A stretch of 64,000 nucleotides of DNA from Sipunculus nudus (Eukaryota; Annelida; Sipuncula; Golfingiida; Sipunculidae): positions 37,565,714 to 37,629,713 of the forward strand of contig CM049320.1 of NCBI GenBank assembly GCA_026874595.1, in the 5' to 3' direction. Both the position numbers and the translations under genes were made by a program. Of this stretch, positions 48,121-59,839 are shown in pieces; within the stretch, counting starts at the first letter, position 1, and each line of letters begins with the position of its first letter. The notes beneath the pieces were generated by a model. The model did not search any database. It was not told where the DNA came from and saw only the letters and a program-made list of their open reading frames with translations.

Positions 48121-49543
48121 GCCAAACCTTGCACCCTTTCTCGTCAAGCGAGATTTGTGAGATTCACAATTAGACGCCTTACAGGCCGCAATTTTGAAGG
48201 GCCTTTTTTAAAATTGAATTGTTTCACGTCTTACAAAAATATCTTGAAATGATTTGTTTTATTTTTTAGAACTGGCCAGCTTTATGACCAAATATATATC
48301 TTTTTTTGTGTAAAATCTCAAAAATCATAAACAATATCACAATTATTAAAATTCTCAAATTTTATCTGACACAATTGCAGCTTTCGCTAAAACAAGCACC
48401 GTTTCCCATCAAACGAAAATATGCGATATTTTGAGCTATTTTCACGGTAATACTTATAACTTTTACTTATAACAGAAAGGGGAGTCTTACTTCTACTTGG
48501 GTAGCATTTTGTAAGCTCTAAGTAATTCAATTGCTAGTCTCGTCAATTCTCGCTATATCTGATGTCAAACAGGAATAAGCGAGATTTCACGAAAATGTTA
48601 ATAACTCTTTAAACTGAAGACTTCAGATACAGTCAAAATCTCGTAAATCTTAAAAATACGTTTAGAGTAAAGCAAAATTAAGCGAGAAATCACAAAATAC
48701 TTAAAACAATTTCACATTTCTATGCTGAAATATACGTTTTTTATCGTAGAGAGGTGTAATTTATTTGGTTTTAATTTGGTTTTAGTCAAAGTCACTTCTG
48801 TACCTGCTCTTTGATCTAGCGTCCAAGGCACAAATTGACGCACGTAATGTGTTCATGCCGGGTTTCACTGGTTTTATGTCGGTTTGTTTTGATATCAGAA
48901 CATTAAAAAAACATGTGAAGGTGAGGGGATGGCAATGTTCTCATGTTTTGCGTCGAGTAGCAATGACAACTTGACTCGGTATGCCCTAATACTGGGCTGG
49001 TAAAACTAACCTGAGTCGTGATAAAAGCCATATCGAGAAAACATCGCAGTGGTCTTCCATCAGGTTTTATTCATATAGTGGTAAATGTCCCATAATCTTA
49101 TCATCAGGCTACAAATGATGAATTATCACAAAATAATACAAAATTCATAATCCAAACTGAAACTTCGTCCCTGTGGTGACGAGTAATTTCCTGTATCGCG
49201 TCAAGTTGGTTGCGTCTGGTAACCCGTGCGAGCCATGCTTGTATTCACGCGGTTAGCAATTAAACAAACATGCAGAGAAATTTACCAATATGCTGAGTTA
49301 AAAAGGAATTTTCTCCCTCATGTTAGGTGTTGTTAGAAAGTATACTAAAACAGCTAACGATTGGTCTGGTTGATGTCAAGTAACAGCGTACTAGTCCATA
49401 AGGCACTGTCAGTAATGACGAAAATATTTGCTTCCTCATAGAATCATAAAATGAAGGATGTAACGGCTCTCTGACAGCCAAAACGCTGTTCTTGGACTCT
49501 CTAATGTCAGAAGGCCGAAATGATACTATATGCGTCGTGCTAA

Positions 49544-50669
49544 AGCCTCCGTCACAACCGGGATACGGTCGCCGTACGGCGGGGTTTTTTTTTTTTAGCT
49601 ATTCCGTGCGGTTGACGTACGGCAACCGTGCGTTTTTTTAAGGCCGCAGGGACTCCGCAACGACCGTAGAGCCCCGGTCACAACCCACCGTGCGTGTTTT
49701 TAGTCCGTACGTTTTTTGGGGAGGCCACGGCCGCCACGTTTTTCTGAAAACGTGGGGGGGGGGGGGGGAGTGGCAAGAGTAGGGAGGGAGTGCGTCAACG
49801 CACGGTAGCGCAAGGTGTAAGTACGTGGCCCTTAAGCGTCTGCGTGCATCGTTCGATGCGCACGTGGTAAGTGAGTTGTACGTGCTTACAACGTGTTTGT
49901 AACTTTCGATCTCCGTGCGATTGCCACGTTGTCGTACGGAGGCAGTACTTACACGTGCTGATCACGTACGGTGCCCTTACTCACTGGCATGTTGTAAGTG
50001 CGTGCAAGTGCGTATGAACGTGAGTTTTTCCGCCCGATGTCAGGAGTGAATCCGTTGCCCGAATGCAGCGAAAGTTCCTCCTGCACTAAAAGTGCCACGG
50101 CGTGTCTGCGTGCTCCAAAATTCGTACCGAGACGGTACTCAGCACGTACGGATCCCCAAGTTTTGCCCACGTTTTTGCAAGTAGACAGAATGCACTTGCA
50201 AGTACGGCGGGTTGGGACCACGGCTTAACTGACATCAGCGCAATCGCTTAAATTGATGCGGCGGCCGTGCGTCAGCCAGCCACCAACGGGCTCCGTACGG
50301 GCACTGTACAGTAAACGTACACGTGTCGTAGGATGCCCGTGCGATTTTTAACGCCTACTCGGCTATCCGAGAGACGTACGGTGTACCTGCGGCCACCGTA
50401 AGGGTCTTTGCGGTTTCCGCAAGGTTAGCTTGCGGCGTTCGCAGACTTAGCTTACTTTACCGTGCGAAGGCCGTGAGAAAGGGGGAGTCACCTTGCCGTT
50501 CCAGCACGTCGGCCGCATAAGTATTTCAGCGGTTTCGAAAACCTAACGTTGATCTGCGGTATGCGGTGACCGCAGCGGGTTGTGACCGAGGCTTCAGTAT
50601 TCCTGCGGTCCAAAAAACTGTACGGTACTTTACGGTGTGCGGTGACCTCAGCGGGTTGTGACCGAGGCT
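49544..50669. mobile_element. CpG-rich non-autonomous DNA transposon (1126 bp) with TAA target duplication
   Basis: Ends are inverted: AGCCTCCGTCACAACC on the left and the complement of AGCCTCGGTCACAACC on the right (15 of 16). TAA flanks both sides (49541-49543 and 50670-50672). Block A keeps the uninterrupted site (GGGCTAATTAG at 17413-17423), confirming the ends and a 3-bp duplication; a TAA duplication is of the TWA type typical of PIF/Harbinger. The inside is GC-rich with many CGTACGG/CCGTACG motifs and a G homopolymer, unlike its AT-rich surroundings. The right terminus is duplicated (a second copy ends at 50595). No transposase is encoded. Confidence 0.85.
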
Positions 50670-51974
50670 TAATTAGTTATTCATACATTGAATGGCTGTA
50701 GATGCATTATAAACGGTGACTGTCTTAAATTTTCTCAGACCATGAATATATTTTAGTAATTAAAGGGGCATTTTAACGGATAACTGAGGGATTTATGGTA
50801 TTTTTTTATCTCTTGATATAGCATTTGTAAAAGGTCTCAACCTGGGGAATATTATCATCGGGGATATTGTGTAGAGTGCCTTTATTCAGACATACTACAC
50901 TTTATTGAAGTTATAAGATGAACTGAACTTTTTTATTCTGAAAAATATGGGAAAGTAATATAGAAGCAAGTGAAATATATGTGTGTAATAAGCACCTGTA
51001 GTTTTATTAATGCAGTTAATAAATAAATATTGATAATAACTGTCCCTTTGTTTCCACAAAACCTAATTCTGTACCATGAAATAACAATTTTCCAAAATTC
51101 GTGAATAAATAGTATCATTATCGGCATCAAATATAGAATAATAAATCAGTCCTGTTTAACTATGATATATTATCTGTATTTATAATGTCTAACTATGATA
51201 ACCCCCGTTATGTCCGGGAGCAAATTAATTTCAACGAAGTAATTTCAACATGTTTATTTTTGTTGACGGCAAACGACAATAGACCGTCTTTTCTGTGATA
51301 TTTATATAAAAGATGTTAGATAAATGCGTCATAAATGTTCCCCTGTAAAGTTGATGTTAATGAATGCCGAACTTCAAATCGTATAACCCTGCTGATTTTA
51401 ATTAACATTATTGTTATATTAAGCAATAGGGGATAACCATGGATTTCAGTCAGCCCAATTATTCTGGAATAATTTCCGTTCAACCATCTATTATTGTTCC
51501 CTGTAGTACCAATACTATTTGATTACAGTAATTATTATGATAGTTTCAGTAAGACACACTGCAAAAGCAATTAGCTTTATATCTTTTCCTGCTTCATATT
51601 AATTATTTTTAGTGGTAATAAATGATGGGTAAAACCACATATGCGTCTGAATTTTCGTAGTCCATGTGGGTTACTCACTAACATGGCATACCACGAATTA
51701 CCCTCCACGTACCAGAACGTCAAAGCACATGCAAATATGAAACTGGTGTATCCATCAGGTTATATTAGCAGTGATACGCAGTAACTTCCCTAAAGGTTGT
51801 TCCTCTATCCCTTACTCCTCTTATATGTGACCCATATTACTTGGCTGGCTGTGTTGGCAAACTCTTGAAAAAAAAATCAAAATGACCAGAATTTCGCCAT
51901 TGTAAAACTGTTTCAAAATGAATCGCTTTCTCCAAGCAATATTCGTAGTATTTTTTTTTCTTTTGTTTACCTCT

Positions 51975-51977
<3 letters not shown>

Positions 51978-52031
<54 letters not shown>
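51978..52031 (+). repeat. (CT)n microsatellite
   Basis: About 26 CT units. Orthologous position to 18713-18748 in block A. Confidence 0.95.
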
Positions 52032-52034
<3 letters not shown>

Positions 52035-52339
52035 TTGCAGGTGCCAGCTCAAGTAATCTTTCTTAATCTTGTTGTTGATCTATCGCAACGACTGGCCCAT
52101 CATATCTGTCCTTTTCTCTCTAATCCATTGATCTCTGTGTCATGCATGCTTGCCAACGACTTACCAACGTCATAACTTTGTATCTCCGTCCCTCCACCCG
52201 AAGCTGCCTACATACTTGTCTCACTCCCTTTCAAACACCTTTATCAGGAAAGAATTCTGAGTACATAAAGGCACACGTAATGTGCAGAGAAATTAAAACT
52301 AGACGACCATAGGTCGAACGCTTTCCGGAAATCGGAAGT

Positions 52340-53735
52340 GAAACACAGACGGACAGACAGAACATTCTATTAATGGAATGACTCTCAGGGACATTGCTGA
52401 GAATATGTGGCCCGTTGAATGACATATGAAACAAAAGAACAGGCAAGCAGACAAAGCTGACAACAAAAGACGAACAGACAGACATAGTGACTTAGTGAGA
52501 CAAGATTGACACCAGATGACATAACCTAGTGATTGAGAAGATTCAAAGGAAGAAAATGATTTATGTAATTTAGGTTTATAGTTTTGAGGTCTGGCGAATT
52601 AATGATATACTTGGGAGGCTCGACTGTAGCGCCGTCTAGCAGACATATTCCCAAGACGACAAATGCGTTTCGTATTATTAGTGTATGACATGAGATGTCC
52701 CAGTTTCAAAAGGATTCCTTCAAAGCTGTGGCCTGTAGAATGCTATATGTAAGGCGTAAGAACCAGCAAGCAGGCGACTTTGAGGATAACGGACAAACAG
52801 ATGGACACACTGACAAAGTGACAGAAGATTGAAACCAGATGCCTTAAACAGGTTATGGAGAAGACTCAAAGGAAGAAAATAAGCTATAGTTTATGTAACT
52901 GAGGCTTTGGGTGTAGAGATATGGCCAATACAATGGTATGTGTGTGAGGGTCGTGTGCAGCGCCCACTAGTGGCCATATCCGGAAAATGAAAAAAGGTTT
53001 CTAGATATTAGTATAAGACATAAGATGTAATAGTTTCAAAAGGATTCCGTCAAAACTGTGGCATATAGAATGCTATATGTGAGACGCAAGAGCCAACAAG
53101 CAGGCGAATTTGAGGACAACTGACAAACAGACGAAAACACTGACAAAGTGACTCAAGATTGAGTCCAGATGACTACTCCAGGTTATGGAGAAGACTCAAA
53201 GGAAGAAAAAAGCTACAGTTTATGTAACTGAGGTTTATAGTTTTGGAGATATTGCCAAAGCATGATAGTTGGGAGAGGTTCGAGTTCAGCGCCCCCTAGC
53301 AGCCATATCCGGAAAATGAAAAATTGGTTTCGAGATATTAGTGTAAGACTTAAGATGTAATAGTTTCAAAAGGATTCCGTCAAAACTGTGGCCTGTAGAA
53401 TGCTATATGTGAGACGCAAGAGCAAGCAGGCGAATTTGAGGACAACTGACAAACAGACAGACACACTGACAAAGTGTCACAAAATTGTGACCAGATGACT
53501 ACACTAGGTTATGGAGAAGACTCAGAGAAAGAAAATAAGTTATAGTTTATGTAATTGAGGCTTATAATTTTGGAGTTATGGCCAAAATATTATATGTTCG
53601 GGAGGTTCGCATCCAGCGCCCCCTAGCGGCCCTATTCAAAAAATGAAAAAACTGTTTCGAGATACTAGTGTAGGACTTATAATATGTCAGTTTCAAAAAG
53701 ATTTCTGCAATAATGTGGCCTTTGGCGCAAGATGA
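52340..53735 (+). repeat. ~330-bp tandem array with AGCGCCCCCTAGCGGCC core
   Basis: 'GTATAAGACATAAGATGTAATAGTTTCAAAAGGATTCC..' starts at about 52681, 53011, 53341 and 53668, i.e. steps of 330, 330 and 327 bp. Each unit also holds GACAAACAGACAGACAC..CTGACAAAGTGAC, a CCAGATGAC block and the palindrome-like AGCGCC..CTAG..GGCC. A diverged partial unit begins near 52340. Non-coding. Confidence 0.85.
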
Positions 53736-54250
53736 ATGAAATCTCGAAATATCTCTATTCACGAGAAATTTTACGAGATACTGCAAGACTTGTAATAAAA
53801 TCTTGTAGTACTAGTTGAATGCTACCTGATGCAAAAAACTAGATCACTCTAGCTATAAAACTGACAAAGTTACAAACATTAGGCCTTTTATTTTCGAAAA
53901 TCATGAGTTTTCCCCAAAAATGTGTAACCATAGAAACAGCAGATTTCAGCAACATATATATCAGAAGAAAGGCCTTGGAATGCCGATTAAAATGAGCCAT
54001 GTTTGAAGTGGCTATGACAAACAGTAATGGAGATATGAAGAAAAGAGCACTTTAGGAATTTTTGATGACCTTGACCTTTGACCTATATCGCCAAAAACAA
54101 TAGGCTTCTTGCATTTTTGATTATCTATAAAGTGTGTCAGTTTGAAAGTGATTGGTGCAAAATTGAGACCTGTAGAGAGATGACAGACAAACAGACAAAC
54201 AGACAGACATCCGCGACTGACCAACCAGCTTGCGAAAATCGAAGATTTCT
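53736..54250 (+). repeat. Dispersed repeat with CCTTGACCTTTGACC and ACAGACAAACAGACAG
   Basis: Continues the style of the preceding array. It ends with ATGACAGACAAACAGACAAACAGACAGAC near 54180-54210, beside the minus-strand LTR. Confidence 0.5.
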
Positions 54251-54284
54251 GGCAAGCAATAAAACGAAAACACGGTAAAGTATG

Positions 54285-55165
54285 CACAGCTAACATCGAG
54301 ATACACGTAGTCGTGACGAGCATAAACTTTGTTACCGAGTTAAATAAAAATCAAATTATGTAATACCAGGCAGCGTGAAATGTCTAGGGGAATGAATAAA
54401 GAAGTAAGTGTTTTTTTGTTAACAAATAATTATAATTAATTCTAAAATCAACCCTAACATTACAATACACTAAATCAACACAATTACACCGTATAACAAC
54501 AGTATAACAGTAAATCAATACAATTACACAGAATAATAAATAAAGTGTACAGTACAAGAGTGTCCGGATCCTAGGCTTTTCTGGATACCACCAATTTTAA
54601 ACATATAATCAAGTTGAACAGTTCACATAAATCTTCTCAGTGAATAATAGTCCAATGTAATCCCGAGGGCAATTTGTTGCAAATAGTGAAGTTCTGGTAG
54701 TAATATCAAAGCAAACTGAAGACTATATAAAATCCGTTACAAATTTCGAAAACGATCTATAACTGCTGCAATTATCGGAAAGGTCCACAAACTGACTCAC
54801 ACTCTTCAGTGTCCGCTGGAATATTTCTCTGTGTCTCCTACTCCATGGGCTCTAAACACAGCCCCTAATTTATAGCTTCTCACCCCAGAGCCTAGAAACT
54901 TCTATTTCACGAACAATCCATAGAACACAACAATACATAATTCACACGTGCCCAAAGAACAATACAAGACACGCGCTCATAGAGCGCGAACAGCCCAGAA
55001 AATTCCAGATTAGCACGAGCGCTGTGTCTCCACACGCCAGGGTTTACCCAGTACTGATTACACCGAGCGTTGTGTCTCTACACGCCATAGCAATTGACGC
55101 CCAGGGCTTGAGCCTAACACGAAACAGAATGTCAACAGCGCACAATAAAAGAGACACCTGTAACA
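54285..55165 (-). mobile_element. Solo-type LTR, minus strand (LTR1)
   Basis: In minus orientation it begins TGTTACAGGTGTCTC at 55165 and is co-linear, with divergence, with the plus-strand LTR at 58754-59563, including GGGGTGAGAAG.TATA..TTAGGGGCTGTGTTTAGAGCC, ATTCCAGCGGAC, ATTGTAATGTTAGGGTTG and CATTCCCCTAGACATTTCACGCTGCC. The 3' end has decayed or been cut near 54285. No internal retroelement coding adjoins it. Confidence 0.65.
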
Positions 55166-55749
55166 ACACATCTATATTATATATATATGCGTAATGCTAT
55201 AGCTTTGGGTCACTTGAAAAGGAAGAAATTATTATATTTTAAACATATGATTATTGATTCAGATCGGTAATGCATTACTTCAAATGTTCTGAGATGACTG
55301 GTGATGAATCATGTTCACAGTGTAATATATGTATGATGCGGTGTTCCTCGTTTTTCGAGTGAACTACAGATAATAAGCTTAATACCGATACTCAGGAATT
55401 ATGATGCTTTTGTTTCAGTATATACACACGATCATGGGGGCTTTTATTTTGGGACATGCTACCCCCCCCCCCCCCCCCCCCACGGCATTACTTCTCACTT
55501 TTGGGGGATTCGCTCTAATGATATTTAAAAACTCATTATAATACGAAATAAGACTTCCCAAACTGCTTCTCAATACATTTCTTCCCAACAAATTGTGCAG
55601 ATGTCACAGTTGCCAAAATAGTAAACATAAACGGGACAATATTTAAGTGTTAAAAAATTAAAGTAATCTTCTGCCTGATAAAATGTGTTAGGTCCTTGTT
55701 TCGCTGCATTGTTATGACCATATAAAAATATACCATATAGACATACCAT

Positions 55750-55829
<80 letters not shown>
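55166..55829 (+). repeat. Spacer of the LTR-bounded tandem unit (copy 1)
   Basis: Repeats at 57702-58753 with a 420-bp difference. Contains GTAATGCTATAGCTTTGGGTCACTTG, a C homopolymer (55464-55482) and a (TA)n tract (55752-55829). Parts match block A (19300-19400 and 22310-22590). Confidence 0.8.
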
Positions 55830-55833
<4 letters not shown>

Positions 55834-56149
55834 ACAGGTGCTCTTTTTATTGGGTGACACGGGCGTAACTCGTGTTGTGACACCCTCGCCGGGCGGTTTG
55901 ATACATTCTATGTTTAATCCGTACTGGTTGAACTCTCGTTGTCATGTTAGCCCTGGGCTTTCACGCCTGGTCGTGAGTCACGTGGTGACCCTGGTGTGTG
56001 GGGATACACACGGCCATATTCTTCTAGATAATTCCTGTGACGCGTGCTTACCGTGTATAATGTATTATTCTTTGAATGTTCTAGAGGTGGAAAATTGTCG
56101 GCTTGGGGTGAAGAGTATATTAAGGGGCTGTGTTTTAGAGCCGCAAGCA
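55830..56149 (+). mobile_element. LTR 5' part, plus strand (LTR2)
   Basis: TGTTACAGGTGCTCTTTTTATTG directly follows a (TA)n tract. It matches 58754-59070 closely up to TTTTAGAGCCGCAAGCA, where it is joined to a minus-orientation LTR fragment. The long open frame through it is not coding. Confidence 0.75.
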
Positions 56150-57701
56150 CGAGCGCTGTGTCTCCACACGCCAGGGTTCACCCAGTACGGATTACACCGA
56201 GCGCTCTGTCTCTACACGCCATAGCAATTGAAGCCCAGGGCTTAAGCCTAACACGAAACCGAGTGTCAACAGCGCACAATAGAGGATGGGTTCTATAGGG
56301 TTATTACGCATATATCTTTGGTTTTAGGGTTTTACAATTAATTTTACTTAGAAACATCGAGTTTATTCACATTGAGACACGTTTCCAGCGAAATGAGGGA
56401 CCGCATTTTTGGTTTAACTTATGTTGAGTTACGGTTTCTAAGAGGGATATAATGTATGCAGATGTGCACTCTTGTCTCCAGAGGGTGTTTGAGTTTCCAG
56501 TATTAAGTAAGCTTACACAGTCGTCCGCTTGTATTACGCATGTGTAGATATAGGTACACGTCTGTATATGCGTGTGTGTGTGCATGGTAAGTAATTTTGT
56601 TGTTTTTTTTTCGTCCGTTAATCACTTGGTAGGGCTTAAGTTGACTTTTAACCATTGTGTATATGTTTATGTGCATTTCTAACGACAGGGGGCGTTTGAG
56701 TTTAATGTTTCCTTTAACCTGGTGCGTTACACTTTCGTCCGTTTGGTCATTAGATGGTATTTGTGCTCATTCTTTTAACTATTCTGTTAAATTTCACAGA
56801 GGAAGGGACATAATCTTAGAGTTTCGAATTATGTTTGTTTATAAATACTGAGTCTCAGTATACGGAGAAATGCTTGGAGTTAAAGTGCTTTAATTCTCTT
56901 TAGGCTTTGGGAAGAGTTTTTATTTGTGATTAATAACATGCTGCTTTATGTTCTTTGAGTGGGTTTTAAGTACTTTGTTTGCAGGTTGGGTTTATGCTTT
57001 TTTTAACTTTAGAGATTTTGTTTTGCCATGTAGCCACCAGATGGTGCTTATAGTTTGAATCTAGATGGTAGGCTTGTTTTGGAGGACAGATTGTATTGGG
57101 TGAATATTCATTTGATTTCCGAGTATGTAGGGTTCTGTTCTATTACAATTCAGTTAGTATGAAGCATTTTAATTTGTAGTCTAGAGTTAGGCCCCGTCGA
57201 CATGGTCTCTTTATGTTTTAAGGATAGGTATTGTTTCTTTATGGTTATTATTTACTTTTTCGTTTATTTCCCTTTTGTTCTTGATTATTTTTCATTTCAT
57301 ATATAGGTCTTTAATTTGATACACGGACATGTGTAATTTCTGTAATTTAACGATGTCGGTGCATGTTTGTATTTATGTAAACATTATTGGATGACCGAAG
57401 TATGTATGCATATAGGTTTGTTCACTTGAATAGGTTTGCATTTCTGTTTTGTTTCTGGTTCCTTTTCCTTATTGTTTATTTGTTCTTGACTGTTGTTTGT
57501 TTTACGCGTAGGTCCTTAAATTGATATATAGATTTGTGTAATTTTGTAAGTTAATTGTGCATGTATCGGCTTGTGTTTATGTCAACACCATTGCATTGTT
57601 GTATTATGTTTGTAAATACGATTGTACATAAATCTGATTTTAATAAACAATATAAAAAAAACAAAAAAAAACAGCGCACAATAAAAGAGACACCTGTAAC
57701 A
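56150..57701 (-). mobile_element. Minus-orientation LTR 5' fragment, split by a retroposon
   Basis: 56150-56281 plus 57670-57701 together match 55015-55165 of LTR1. The two halves are separated only by the poly(A)-tailed insertion and its target duplication. Confidence 0.75.
56282..57669 (+). mobile_element. Poly(A)-tailed retroposon (1.39 kb) with 14-bp target duplication
   Basis: AACAGCGCACAATA occurs on both sides (56268-56281 and 57670-57683). The insert ends with AATAAA (57642-57647) followed by an A-rich tail (57654-57671), the marks of LINE-mediated reverse transcription. Its body is T/G-rich with no significant open frame and has an internal ~206-bp repeat ('TTCTTGA..GTAGGTC(C)TT(A)AATTTGATA..TGTGTAATTT.TGTAA.TTAA' near 57277 and 57483). 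It could be a processed copy of a non-coding RNA or 3' UTR, or a LINE 3' end. The source is not recognised. Confidence 0.8.
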
Positions 57702-57706
57702 ACACA

Positions 57707-57753
<47 letters not shown>

Positions 57754-58697
57754 CGTAATGCTATAGCTTTGGGTCACTTGAAAAGGAATAAATTATTATT
57801 TTTTAAGCATATGATTATTGATTCAGATCCGTAATGCATTACTTTAAATGTTCTGAGATGACTGGTGATGAATCATGTTCACAGTGTAATATATGTATGA
57901 TGCGGTGTTCAGGAATTAGGATGCTTTCGTTTCAGTATATACACACGATCATGGGGGCTTTTATTTGGGGACATGCTACCCCCGCCCCCCCCCCCCCCCC
58001 CCCCCCCCCGCCGGCATTACTTCTCACTTTGGGGGGATTCGCTCTAATGTCTCAACTACAGGTTATGACCTCTGGATTATTCCAAATACCTATAATCCAG
58101 AAGGCTTAATAATAAACAAATCACTCTTATGAATACCTTCATCCTCATTCTATGGACAGTGCCACTAACAGGCCTTGGACCTTTCCTTAAAAATTATGTG
58201 TAATTAGTGGGTTTGTTATGAAACAAGTTGTGTTGGGATACACACGGCTATTATCTTCTAGATAATACCTGTGATGTTGTTGACACAATGATGCAATGTA
58301 CACTGAATAACCATTTATAAGACTATATATAAAAATTAAAGTGAGTGTCCAGGGCATTCTCGAAAATCTCAAACCATGCCTTCCCAGTTTTTATGGCTCT
58401 CCCAGATATAAATATGGGTTTGATATATGTCATATTCATATAATTTAGATTCAAGAGTCTGCAATCTAATGATATTTAAAAACTCATTATAACACGAAAT
58501 AAGACTTCCCAAACTGCTTCTCAATACATTTCTTCCCAACGAATTGTGCAGATGTCACAGTGGCCAAAATAGTAAACATAAACCGGACAATATTTAAGTG
58601 TTAAAAAATTAAAGTAATCTTCTGCCTGATAAAATGTGGTAGGTCCCTGTTTCGCTGCATTGTTATGACCATATAAAAAATATACCATATAGACATA

Positions 58698-58753
<56 letters not shown>
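57702..58753 (+). repeat. Spacer of the LTR-bounded tandem unit (copy 2)
   Basis: Copy of 55166-55829 carrying 420 extra bp (58050-58469) bounded by TCTAATG repeats. The extra part matches block A at 20150-20320, so it is probably ancestral and was lost from copy 1. Contains (TA)n at 57712-57750 and 58700-58753 and a long C tract at 57988-58008. Confidence 0.75.
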
Positions 58754-58757
<4 letters not shown>

Positions 58758-59559
58758 ACAGGTGCTCTTTTTATTGTGTGATACGGGCGTAACTCGTGTT
58801 GTGACACCCTCGCCGGGCCGTTTGTTACACTCTTTGTTTAATCCGTACTGGTTGAACTCTCGTTGTCATGTTAGCCCTGGGCTTTCACGCCTGGTCGTGG
58901 GTCACGTGGTGACCCTGGTGTGTGGGGATACACACGGCCATGTTCTTCTAGATAATTCCTGTAACGCGTGCTTACCGTGTATAATGTATTATTCCTCGAA
59001 TGTTCTAGAGGTGGAAAATTGTCGGCTTGGGGTGAAGAGTATATTAAGAGGCTGTGTTTTAGAGCCGCAAGCAGAGAGAAGAGAAGATTCCAGCGGACGC
59101 AGAAGCGTGTGTGTCGGTTTTTGGGACCTTATCCGACGTGTGCGGCTATTATAGATTTTCTTCAGAGTTTCTCCTGGATTTTGTGCATTTGCACTTCAGT
59201 TTATTTTCTGGATTGTTACAAGAGCTTTACACTGGACAGTCATTCTCCGAGAGTATACATTTGAAGAACTTATCGTTGTGACGGTGTTGGTACTGGTACT
59301 GTGCCCATTATTTTCTGTGTGATTGTATTCATACCGCTGATTTACTGTATAATTGTATTAATTTAATGTATTGTAATGTTAGGGTTGTTTTAAGAATAAA
59401 TTATAGTTATTTGTTTACAAAAAAACCATTGACTTCTTTATTCATTCCCCTAGACATTTCACGCTGCCTAGTGTTACAGAATCTAATTCTTTTTTTTTTT
59501 TATCCGTTACAGAATTTGTGTTCATCACGCAAACGTGATCTGTTTATATTAGGTTCCGT

Positions 59560-59563
<4 letters not shown>
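58754..59563 (+). mobile_element. Complete solo LTR (810 bp) seated in a (TA)n tract (LTR3)
   Basis: Termini are TGTTAC...GTAACA, and (TA)n lies on both sides (58700-58753 and 59564-59611). A TATATTAAG box lies near 59040 and AATAAA at 59395-59400, consistent with U3-R-U5 order. No gag-pol is attached, so it is a solo LTR, probably Ty3/Gypsy by its terminal style (inference). It faces away from LTR1 (head to head). Confidence 0.75.

Positions 59564-59611
<48 letters not shown>
59564..59611. repeat. (TA)n microsatellite abutting LTR3
   Basis: Right-hand half of the TA tract that is interrupted by the solo LTR. Confidence 0.9.
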
Positions 59612-59613
<2 letters not shown>

Positions 59614-59839
59614 TTAGCATAATAAACGGGGGGTAACCTCCGACCAACTAAAAGAGATTTTTTTTAAAAGGACGAACCACTTTTACAGAAATGTCACAAA
59701 CACTAGTTAAATTTCACTACAAGTTTTCTAGATGGAGTAAAATTTTTAAGATACATGGACTGACAAATGTATAATTAATGTCTGGATTGCCCTCATAACA
59801 AATTCCGCTGAGCGCCATGGCCCATGGCCACTTACTCAA

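Noticed and set aside
49949-50228. Overlapping 76- and 90-codon frames on opposite strands
   Set aside because: They lie inside the GC-rich MITE, where stop codons are rare. No transposase motif.
52340-53735. CRISPR-like regular repeat spacing
   Set aside because: Units are ~330 bp and whole units are similar. This is an ordinary eukaryotic tandem array, not short repeats with unique spacers.
58753-59154. 133-codon frame starting at the LTR end
   Set aside because: Lies in an LTR and recurs in LTR2 with a different continuation. Not protein-like.
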